From: an uncultured Helicobacteraceae bacterium
GTDB lineage: Bacteria; Campylobacterota; Campylobacteria; Campylobacterales; Helicobacteraceae
Length of the DNA stretch: 6,352 nucleotides
Reading direction: 5' to 3'
Assembly (NCBI GenBank): GCA_934728205.1
Contig: CAKVEH010000078.1
Location: 1-6,352, forward strand
Shown here: positions 1 to 5,861 of the stretch, in pieces
Layout of the letters: the number at the start of each line of letters is the position of its first letter
Numbering within the stretch: the stretch's first letter is position 1
Translations under genes and position numbers: made by a program
Notes under the pieces: model-generated
The model's input: only the letters and a program-made list of their open reading frames with translations
The model's database searches: none
Told to the model about the DNA's origin: nothing

Positions 1-1
1 T

Positions 2-784
2 GATGTGGATATTAAAAAGGCTTCTATTATAGAGATTGAGACAAACATCAAAAGCTCAACTATTGATTTAAAAAATTCTCAAATTATCTCACCAATCGAT
101 GGCGTGGTGCTCACTAAAAGTATCGAGGTTGGGCAAAGCGTGGCAGCAAGCTTTCAAGCTCCAGTGCTTTTCAAAGTAGCAGAGAGTTTAGAAGAAATGG
201 TGCTAAAGGCAAATATTTCAGAGGCTGATATAGGCAAGATTAAGGAGGGACAAGAAGTGAGTTTCACCGTTGATGCGTATCCTGAGAGAAGATTCTCTGC
301 GAAGGTTGATAAAGTCAATTATGGCTCGGGCGATGGAAGTTCGAGTTCTAGCTCATCAAGCAGCACTTCAAGTAGCATTATTACCTACATTGCGCGCATT
401 GAAGTTGAAAACAAATCCTTGCTTTTGCGTCCTGATATGAGTGCTACGGCGGATATTATCATAGCACAGAGTAAAGATGCCTTGCTCGTGCCAAGTGCGG
501 CATTGTATTTTGACCTTAATAGAGCTATTGAGCGCAGTGTAAATAAAAATAAAAGATCACAAGGAAGCCCTCTTGGCTCAATGTTTGCCCCACCACCGCG
601 TCCAAAAGCTGACAGGATAGAAAAAAAGCAAGGTGGAAACAAACAAGGCACATTATGGGTAGTCGCAGATGGCAAGCCACAGGCTGTAAATGTAGAAGTG
701 GGAATCTCCGATGGGCAATTTAGCGAGATTCTAAGTGGCATTGATGAGCACACGCAAATTATCACTTCACTAAAAAAACAATAA
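2..784 (+). CDS. macA: MacA-like periplasmic adaptor of a tripartite efflux pump (partial, N-terminus outside window)
   Basis: This is the C-terminal part of a membrane-fusion (HlyD/RND-type) periplasmic adaptor that would link the inner-membrane MacB-type transporter to a TolC-like outer-membrane channel. The frame is open to the window edge, so the GTG at position 5 is an internal codon, not a start. Counting that codon as residue 1, about 1-25 is the end of the alpha-hairpin. Residues 26-60 are the second lipoyl half (SPIDGVVLTKSIEVGQSVAASF), and 60-105 plus 125-155 form the beta-barrel (ISEADIGKI, FTVDAYPERRF, LRPDMSATADI). Residues 156-259 are the membrane-proximal domain, ending in a DGQFSEILSG segment typical of MacA. 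Two low-complexity pieces stand out: a Ser-rich loop at 112-124 and a basic/Pro-rich linker at about 180-212. The ATPase gene follows after 14 bases, which supports MacA over other HlyD-family adaptors. The substrate cannot be read from the sequence. Confidence 0.88.
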   Translation, partial: DVDIKKASIIEIETNIKSSTIDLKNSQIISPIDGVVLTKSIEVGQSVAASFQAPVLFKVAESLEEMVLKANISEADIGKIKEGQEVSFTVDAYPERRFSAKVDKVNYGSGDGSSSSSSSSSTSSSIITYIARIEVENKSLLLRPDMSATADIIIAQSKDALLVPSAALYFDLNRAIERSVNKNKRSQGSPLGSMFAPPPRPKADRIEKKQGGNKQGTLWVVADGKPQAVNVEVGISDGQFSEILSGIDEHTQIITSLKKQ

Positions 785-798
785 ATAAGGCAAGCGCA

Positions 799-1488
799 AT
801 GAGTGATTTTATCACACTACATAATATCCATAAAACTTATGGTAAAGGGGAAAATGCCTTTGAGGCATTAAAGGGCGTAAGTTTAGATATTGATAGAGGC
901 GAGTTTGTGGCACTTATGGGACCTAGTGGCTCTGGAAAAAGTTCTTTGGCAAATATTTTAGGCACTCTTGATGTCGGCACAAGCGGGGAATATTTGTTTT
1001 GTGGAACAAGCGTTTTTGCCCTTACACACAATCAACGCGCTTTATTGCGCAGGAATTTTATTGGGTTTATTTTTCAAGGATTTAATTTGCTTGCTCGCAC
1101 TACGGCGTTAGAAAATGTAGAGTTACCACTGATGTATCGTGGTATTAAAAAGCAAGAGCGTGAGGCAATCGCGTATGCTGCATTAGAAAAAGTAGGACTA
1201 GCACAATGGGCGACGCACACAAGTGCTAAACTTAGCGGTGGGCAACAACAACGCGTTGCGATTGCGCGAGCTATCGCCTCAGAGCCACTATTTTTGCTTG
1301 CTGATGAGCCAACGGGAAATCTTGATACCAAGCGAAGCGTGGAGATTATGGAGATTCTGTGTGAATTAAACTCTTCGCTTGGCATTACTATTTTAATGGT
1401 AACCCACGAGCCTGAAATGGCAAAATATGCTTCAAGGGAGCTCCATTTTTTAGACGGGAATCTACTGAGTGATTCTAAACAAACATAA
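799..1488 (+). CDS. MacB/LolD-type ABC transporter ATP-binding protein
   Basis: This is the cytoplasmic ATPase of a type VII (MacB/LolCDE/FtsE-like) ABC transporter, a mechanotransmission exporter that drives the periplasmic adaptor rather than moving substrate through the membrane. All nucleotide-binding motifs are present in 229 residues: Walker A GPSGSGKS (41-48), Q-loop Gln93 in FIFQGFN, signature LSGGQQQR (145-152), Walker B LFLLADEP (164-171), D-loop GNLD (173-176) and switch His203 in VTHE. The length is normal for a stand-alone LolD/MacB-type ATPase. In E. coli MacB this domain is fused to the permease, whereas here it is separate. An AAGG at 787-790 lies 8 bases before the ATG. The flanking adaptor and permease genes indicate a single operon. 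By sequence alone LolD would be an alternative, but the MacA-like neighbour favours a MacB role. Confidence 0.93.
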   Translation: MSDFITLHNIHKTYGKGENAFEALKGVSLDIDRGEFVALMGPSGSGKSSLANILGTLDVGTSGEYLFCGTSVFALTHNQRALLRRNFIGFIFQGFNLLARTTALENVELPLMYRGIKKQEREAIAYAALEKVGLAQWATHTSAKLSGGQQQRVAIARAIASEPLFLLADEPTGNLDTKRSVEIMEILCELNSSLGITILMVTHEPEMAKYASRELHFLDGNLLSDSKQT

Positions 1489-1495
1489 TGTAATT

Positions 1496-1509
1496 GAGGT
1501 GTGTATATG
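1496..1509 (+). promoter_or_regulatory. Ribosome binding site deciding the permease start
   Basis: GAGG at 1496-1499 is the only purine-rich Shine-Dalgarno-like sequence in the 18-base gap after the ATPase stop. Its 7-base spacing to the ATG at 1507 is normal, whereas the alternative GTG at 1501 would almost touch it. This shortens the longest open frame by two codons. Confidence 0.7.
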
Positions 1510-2724
1510 ATTATCAACGCATTTTTTCTTGCTCTGCGTCAAATTCGTAGGAATTTCTTGCGCGCGTTTTTGACAATGCTTGGCGTCATTATTGGCGTTG
1601 GCTCTGTGGTGGTGATGATAAGTCTTGGAAATGGGACAACAAAAATGATTACAGATAGAATCTCTTCTCTTGGGAGCAATATATTACTTGTTTTTCCTGC
1701 TAGAGGTGGCAATATTAGCTGGAATCTAAGGCGCAGTTTTAGCCTGCAAGAAGCAAATAGTGCAGAATTATCGATGAGTGAATACATTGTAGCCCTTGCC
1801 CCTATTTCAGAATCTAACTCAATCCTCGTGCAGTATAAATCCGAAAACACCACGACAAAAGTGCAGGGCGTGAATGCAAAGTTTTTTGTAGTTACGCAAT
1901 GGGATAGTGAGGAGGGGAGGGGCTTTGAAGAGGGTGAATATCGTGTAGGAAGCAATGTGTGTATGATTGGGACTTCTGTAAAAAAAAATCTCTTTAAAGA
2001 CGAAAATCCACTAGGAAAAAAAATTCGTCTAAGCAATATCGTATGTGAATGTGTGGGGATTTTAGAATCTAAGGGGCAGGGCGGTATGGGAAACGACCAA
2101 GATGATGTGATTTTAATGCCTATGCGGGCGTATTCTCGCTCTATTAGTCGTAATACTACACTTTTTTCAATCAATCGTTTAATGTTGCGACTGCAAGATG
2201 ATGTGGATTCTACTCAAGCAGTGGCAGCACTCACGCAAGTAATGCGAAAAGTGCGCAATGTAAAGCCCGGCGAGCGTGATAGCTTTGAAATTATGGATAC
2301 TAAACAAATCGCAGACACGCTCACTCAAACTACAAAAATGCTCACAGCATTGCTTGGAATGGTCGCTGGAGTAAGTCTTATTGTGGGTGGTATTGGGATT
2401 ATGAACATAATGCTTGTTTCAGTTACAGAACGCACGCGTGAGATTGGCACAAGAATGGCGATTGGCGCATTGCAAAACGAGGTTTTGGGGCAGTTTTTAA
2501 TAGAATCTGTTACGCTTAGTTCGCTTGGTGGTATTATTGGAATTGTATTGGCGTTTTTTGTTTCGTTAGGTTTAAGTTTTTATATGGAGATTCCATTTAT
2601 TTTCGATGTGCCAACGGCGATTGTGGCATTTATCTTTAGTGCGTGTATTGGCGTGGTATTTGGATATTTACCCGCTAAAAGAGCTTCCAAACTTAATCCT
2701 ATTGACGCTCTCCGCCACGAGTAA
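1507..2724 (+). CDS. macB: MacB/FtsX-type ABC transporter permease
   Basis: This is the inner-membrane permease of the MacAB-like exporter, 405 residues from the ATG at 1507. I prefer that start over the in-frame GTG at 1501 because GAGG at 1496-1499 is 7 bases from the ATG but only 1 base from the GTG. The order is an amphipathic N-terminus, a first membrane helix in LTMLGVIIGVGSVVVMISLG (about 22-41), then a large periplasmic MacB_PCD domain (about 42-275). A C-terminal FtsX domain follows, with helices near 280-305, 332-357 and 368-390. The FtsX hallmark GGIGIMNIMLVSVTERTREIG (294-314) is intact, as is the C-terminal PAKRASKLNPIDALRHE signature. There is no fused ATPase; that is encoded 18 bases upstream. 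The segment coding residues 158-172 holds A9 and A8 tracts, both in frame here. Confidence 0.92.
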   Translation: MIINAFFLALRQIRRNFLRAFLTMLGVIIGVGSVVVMISLGNGTTKMITDRISSLGSNILLVFPARGGNISWNLRRSFSLQEANSAELSMSEYIVALAPISESNSILVQYKSENTTTKVQGVNAKFFVVTQWDSEEGRGFEEGEYRVGSNVCMIGTSVKKNLFKDENPLGKKIRLSNIVCECVGILESKGQGGMGNDQDDVILMPMRAYSRSISRNTTLFSINRLMLRLQDDVDSTQAVAALTQVMRKVRNVKPGERDSFEIMDTKQIADTLTQTTKMLTALLGMVAGVSLIVGGIGIMNIMLVSVTERTREIGTRMAIGALQNEVLGQFLIESVTLSSLGGIIGIVLAFFVSLGLSFYMEIPFIFDVPTAIVAFIFSACIGVVFGYLPAKRASKLNPIDALRHE

Positions 2725-2739
2725 AACTATTTTATAAAG

Positions 2740-2776
2740 AATCCCACACGCTTATGGTTAGCGTGTAGGGATTTTT
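2740..2776. terminator. Bidirectional intrinsic terminator between convergent operons
   Basis: The 53-base gap between the permease stop and the petC stop contains an inverted repeat. ACACGCT (2746-2752) pairs with AGCGTGT (2760-2766) around a 7-base loop. After a single bulged A at 2767, AATCCC (2740-2745) pairs with GGGATT (2768-2773). On the + strand it is followed by TTTTT (2772-2776, partly in the stem), ending macB transcription. On the minus strand the stem leads into moderately T-rich sequence (complement of about 2725-2738), so it can also end petABC. The structure and position are seen; termination activity is inferred. Confidence 0.8.
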
Positions 2777-2777
2777 G

Positions 2778-3884
2778 TTAGTGCAAGTCTTTCCACTTCT
2801 TGCGTTTCCATAAGTATGCAAAGATACTTAGCACACCAAAGAATATGATAATAGAGATTCCAAGACTTTCGCGCTCGGCTTTTTTAGAATCTCCGATAGA
2901 TTCTAAATAACGCACCACACGCTTTTGCGATTCTTCATTTAATCCCACGCGAGGCATTGAAAGTCCTACAGGTAGGACACCCATTTCTTTTGCAAGATTG
3001 CTAAAGTCCTCATCTTCTTGCCACTCAAATTTCTTTGTGTTTGTAGAGAAGTTAGCATTCGCATCTTCAAGCAATATAGCATCTTTAATCTCTTTGTAAG
3101 ATTTCTTTTGTGGGTCGTTGATAAACCACTCCAAATAATGCTCGCCCTTAGAGCGAATCATCATTGACAAATCAGGGGCTTTCGCGCCAAGATAAGCCTC
3201 TATATCCACTTTCTTTTGATTGTTGGCAGCGATTTGCTCTGCGGTTTTTGGCTCATCGTATTTGATACTATGGCATCGTGAGCACGCATCAAGGAAAATG
3301 ACTTTATCAGTTATATGTGCTCTAGCATTCTCAATCGCCTCATTCTTTTGTGATTCTGGGAGGTTTGACTTTTCAATCGCTTCTTGTTTTGCGATGAACT
3401 CATCATTGAAATTTACTGCTTGTTTGAGTGAAGCTTCACCGATAGATTTTAGAAACGCCACGATGTCAGCAACTTCTTGCTCTAGATTCTCATCTTCACC
3501 TTGTGCGAAGTATGGTGGCATCATATAATCTTTATGCTCCAACTTAACCGCTTGAGCAGGGTTAATGATAAATGCAGCTAAGAAATTTTCATTATAAATT
3601 GCTCCAGCTGTGGATAAATCAGGCATTACAACGCCTGCCATCTCGCTTTGCTCAGATTTAAAGCCCTTTGCTTTAAGATTATGGCAGTTTTGGCAATTCC
3701 CTTGAAACAACTCTTCCCCTCTTTCTTTATTACCTTTTGATAGGTCGATTCTTGCTAAATCTCTAAATTCAAAGTCTGCGGGTGCAGCCTTTGGGTGAAA
3801 TACAGAGTGCGCCAAAGGCTCGACACCCCAATACAAAACACCAACCACTACAATTAAAACAGCTAAAATTTTAAATTCTCTCAT
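2778..3884 (-). CDS. petC: Diheme cytochrome c1 subunit of the cytochrome bc1 complex
   Basis: This is the cytochrome c subunit of menaquinol:cytochrome c reductase, carrying electrons from the Rieske centre to a periplasmic cytochrome c. It has 368 residues with two heme c sites, CQNCH (64-68) and CSRCH (201-205), the two-domain arrangement of Campylobacterota rather than the single-heme mitochondrial c1. Candidate axial methionines lie in DYMMPPY (Met121/122) and GLSMPR (Met310). An N-terminal hydrophobic segment (about 5-22) acts as signal or anchor. A second membrane helix at about 342-359 is followed by a basic tail (KRKKWK), so the heme domains face the periplasm. Residues 150-197 between the hemes form a charged, probably helical linker. 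The start overlaps the petB stop in an ATGA, with GGAGGT five bases upstream, implying translational coupling. A perfect 10-base inverted repeat lies in the coding sequence near the 3' end. Confidence 0.95.
   Translation of the reverse strand: MREFKILAVLIVVVGVLYWGVEPLAHSVFHPKAAPADFEFRDLARIDLSKGNKERGEELFQGNCQNCHNLKAKGFKSEQSEMAGVVMPDLSTAGAIYNENFLAAFIINPAQAVKLEHKDYMMPPYFAQGEDENLEQEVADIVAFLKSIGEASLKQAVNFNDEFIAKQEAIEKSNLPESQKNEAIENARAHITDKVIFLDACSRCHSIKYDEPKTAEQIAANNQKKVDIEAYLGAKAPDLSMMIRSKGEHYLEWFINDPQKKSYKEIKDAILLEDANANFSTNTKKFEWQEDEDFSNLAKEMGVLPVGLSMPRVGLNEESQKRVVRYLESIGDSKKAERESLGISIIIFFGVLSIFAYLWKRKKWKDLH
2883..2907. repeat. Perfect 10-base inverted repeat within petC
   Basis: TTTAGAATCT (2883-2892) and AGATTCTAAA (2898-2907) are exact reverse complements separated by five bases. 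They code for LESIGDSK (327-334) of PetC. In the mRNA they could form an AU-rich 10-base-pair hairpin about 105 bases before the stop codon. Each arm contains one copy of the AGAATCT heptamer that recurs across the window. Confidence 0.8.
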
Positions 3885-5116
3885 TGCGCACCTCCATTAT
3901 TTTTGCGCTCCATAATGGTAACCAAAGGTAACGCAATAAAGAACCAAATTAAAAATCCAATCGCCCCCACAAATCCAACATATACATTTATACCCGCTGG
4001 TGGGAGTTTGCCATAAATAGTAAGCACAATCAAATCTGCTATAAATACCCAAAACCAAACCATAAAGAGTGGTCGTTTATGTGCTGGAGCGATAGCTGGA
4101 TTCCTATCAAGCCAAGGGAGGAATAAAAATGCCACTTGCGCAATGCCAAATGCCACAAGCCCCAAATCTCCACTAAAGAAGAACCCACGCAATACCTCAT
4201 AGCTCCATAAGAAATACCACTCAGGGTAAATATGTGGAGGGGTTTTTAGGTTGTCAGCTGGGTCGAAGTTAATGGGGTCCATCGCAAAATCAAAGTGATA
4301 ACATACAAGATAGAAAAATAGCATCATAAATACGCTAACCACAAAAATATCTTTTGAAAGAAAATCAGGCCAAAAACTCACAACTTTTGATTCTTTTTTG
4401 TTGCCTGATTCGTATTTTTTCGCCTCTGCTTCAAAGTCAATTTCCTCGCCTTCTTCGTTATTGACATGAGGAGTGCGTAATGTGTAGAAGTGTAACGCAA
4501 TCACCATTAGCACAGCGATAGGCAACAAGCACACATGAAGCATAAAAAATCTTGTCAGTGTGGAATCTGCGACAACAAAGTTTCCTCGAACCCATTCTAC
4601 AACCGCAGGACCAACCACAGGCACAGCGTCAGGCAAATTGGTAATAACTGCTGCAGCCCAATAGCTCATCTGCCCCCAAGGAAGCATATATCCACTGAAA
4701 GCCTCTGCGCTAAAAAGGACAAAGAGGAGCATTCCACCAATCCACACCATTTCTCTTCCGCGCTTGTATGAACCATAATACACAGCCACAAACATATGGA
4801 TATAAATAATCAAAAATACCATACTTGCTGCCACAGCGTGTATATGACGCCATAACCAACCAAATGCTACTTCACGCATAATTGTGTCATTTACGCTATC
4901 AAAGGCAAGTTTCACATCAGGCTTGTAATACATCAGCAAAAATAGCCCGCTCACCACCAATAGTGTAAAAAGCGTCAAAAGCACCACGCCCATAGCCCAC
5001 AAAAAGTTAATCTTTTTGGGAATCCAATATTTTGTCATCAGCACTTCGATGACTTTTTTGAGATTCGTTCGTTGGTCTAACCAATCAATAATTCCATCTG
5101 CTTTTCTTACTTCCAT
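3881..5116 (-). CDS. petB: Cytochrome b subunit of the cytochrome bc1 complex
   Basis: This is the membrane core of the bc1 complex, holding two b hemes and the quinol-oxidising and quinone-reducing sites. At 411 residues it is a full-length fused cytochrome b, not a split b6/subunit IV pair. Predicted helices are A 38-62, B 92-114, C 125-146, D 187-211, E 254-274, F 313-335, G 349-369 and H 376-400. Heme ligands are His93 and His107 in helix B and His194 and His209 in helix D. The helix D pair is 15 positions apart, as in cytochrome b6. The Qo-site PEWY motif is at 298-301. The D-E connection (about 218-247) is long, acidic and Lys-rich. A strong AAGGAG lies upstream, 19 bases follow petA, and the stop overlaps the petC start by four bases, so all three subunits are probably made from one mRNA. 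Confidence 0.96.
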   Translation of the reverse strand: MEVRKADGIIDWLDQRTNLKKVIEVLMTKYWIPKKINFLWAMGVVLLTLFTLLVVSGLFLLMYYKPDVKLAFDSVNDTIMREVAFGWLWRHIHAVAASMVFLIIYIHMFVAVYYGSYKRGREMVWIGGMLLFVLFSAEAFSGYMLPWGQMSYWAAAVITNLPDAVPVVGPAVVEWVRGNFVVADSTLTRFFMLHVCLLPIAVLMVIALHFYTLRTPHVNNEEGEEIDFEAEAKKYESGNKKESKVVSFWPDFLSKDIFVVSVFMMLFFYLVCYHFDFAMDPINFDPADNLKTPPHIYPEWYFLWSYEVLRGFFFSGDLGLVAFGIAQVAFLFLPWLDRNPAIAPAHKRPLFMVWFWVFIADLIVLTIYGKLPPAGINVYVGFVGAIGFLIWFFIALPLVTIMERKNNGGAQ

Positions 5117-5135
5117 TATTCGCTCCTTTTAGAAT

Positions 5136-5642
5136 CTATGCTTGTTTGAGGGCTCTATACTCTTCACCCTCCTCACCTAAAACCATTTTTAGCCCATCAA
5201 GCTTAAATGGTGGAATCTCCATCGGCTTTGGAGGGGGTGTGCCAGCGATATTCACACCTGAAGAGTCAAATCTCCCTCCGTGGCACGCACACAAGAATGA
5301 TTGTGTCTTTTCATTAAATCCTGGGATACACCCTAAATGCGTGCAAATTTGAATACCAACGGTATAAATTGCACCATTTATCTCAAAATCCCTCCCTTCT
5401 ACTTTTGGTGAGCCATCTTGTTTTTTGAGGATATACACAGGCTTGCCACGCCATTCAACCGCACTTAAATGTCCAGCTTGCAATGTGCTTAAATCCACCG
5501 TAGTAAAACCCGCAGAAACAACACTTGGTAACGGGTCCCAAGACCTTTTCATCGCATAGAGCGAAGCCACTGCTCCCACAGTAGCCACGCCACCTAGAGC
5601 CATACCGAGAAAATCTCGTCTCTCAACAACTTCTTCTGACAT
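5136..5642 (-). CDS. petA: Rieske iron-sulfur subunit of the cytochrome bc1 complex
   Basis: This is the [2Fe-2S] protein that takes the first electron from menaquinol at the Qo site and passes it to cytochrome c1. It has 168 residues and begins with a Tat-type signal/anchor: ERRDFLG (7-13) with twin Arg8-Arg9, then a hydrophobic stretch to about 31, consistent with export of the folded cluster domain. Cluster ligands are Cys100 and His102 in CTHLGC and Cys118 and His121 in CACHGG. Cys105 and Cys120 would form the usual disulfide. Compared with the bc1 consensus CPCHGSxYD, this protein has CACHGGRFD, lacking the Ser and Tyr that hydrogen-bond the cluster. AAGGAG lies five bases before the ATG. 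It is the first gene of petABC, transcribed from the AT-rich region shared with nadE. Confidence 0.96.
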   Translation of the reverse strand: MSEEVVERRDFLGMALGGVATVGAVASLYAMKRSWDPLPSVVSAGFTTVDLSTLQAGHLSAVEWRGKPVYILKKQDGSPKVEGRDFEINGAIYTVGIQICTHLGCIPGFNEKTQSFLCACHGGRFDSSGVNIAGTPPPKPMEIPPFKLDGLKMVLGEEGEEYRALKQA

Positions 5643-5680
5643 TTCTACTCCTTATTGTTTGGATTCTCTTTAAAGCCTTG

Positions 5681-5689
5681 ATAATAGTA
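5681..5689 (-). promoter_or_regulatory. Candidate -10 element for petABC
   Basis: On the minus strand, TACTATTAT (complement of 5681-5689) offers TATTAT or TACTAT as an extended AT-rich -10 about 40 bases before petA, giving a leader of about 30 bases. There is no TTGACA-like -35. Instead, A-tracts lie upstream on that strand (complement of 5706-5737), as is common in Helicobacter and Campylobacter housekeeping promoters. The transcription start is inferred only. Confidence 0.5.
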
Positions 5690-5776
5690 AAAATTTGCTT
5701 AAAAGTTTTTTATTTTTTCACTTTTTTTATGATTTTTAATTCAAAATAGCTAATATTACACATTATCTTAAGAATC

Positions 5777-5782
5777 TATAAT
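5777..5782 (+). promoter_or_regulatory. Candidate sigma70 -10 box for nadE
   Basis: A perfect TATAAT lies 79 bases before the nadE ATG, which would put the transcript start near 5789 and leave a leader of roughly 70 bases. No good -35 is present 16-18 bases upstream; the AT-rich tract from 5700 to 5760 may compensate. Confidence rests on the perfect hexamer and its position. Confidence 0.55.
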
Positions 5783-5861
5783 GTCAAAATTAAACATTGG
5801 GCTTGCAGATTCTCTATGTATTAGGGATTTTATGTAGAGTAAATGTATATAAGGGCGTAAA

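Larger units (their letters stand above)
5643..5861. other. Divergent intergenic region between petA and nadE
   Basis: These 219 bases hold the opposing promoters of petABC and nadE, a cluster of spaced T-tracts (5706-5711, 5713-5718, 5722-5728, 5733-5737) and two copies of the AGAATCT heptamer in opposite orientation (5771-5777 and 5807-5813). I found no tRNA, riboswitch-like fold or convincing small gene in it. Confidence 0.7.

Noticed and set aside
5..7. GTG as start codon of the adaptor gene
   Set aside because: The frame is open to the window edge, and the protein begins mid-way through the alpha-hairpin, lacking the signal peptide and first lipoyl half. It is an internal codon.
338..376. 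Serine tract as a phase-variable simple repeat
   Set aside because: The codons are mixed and there is no repeated nucleotide unit long enough to slip, so a contingency locus is unlikely.
1501..1503. GTG as start of the permease
   Set aside because: It lies one base after the GAGG ribosome site. The ATG at 1507 has normal spacing.
1539..2174. Long minus-strand open frame opposite the permease
   Set aside because: It is a shadow of the strongly conserved MacB/FtsX-type gene, with no recognisable domain and low-complexity composition. The same holds for the other antisense frames at 385-765, 1074-1517, 3220-3528, 4535-4771 and 5146-5352.
799..2724. Broken MacB, with the ATPase and permease split by a mutation
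   Set aside because: Each part has its own ribosome site and complete domain ends, and separate ATPase and permease genes are a common arrangement in this transporter type.
5781..5837. 18-codon open frame in the nadE leader
   Set aside because: Its ATG overlaps the candidate TATAAT, so a transcript from that promoter would not contain it. It has no Shine-Dalgarno sequence.
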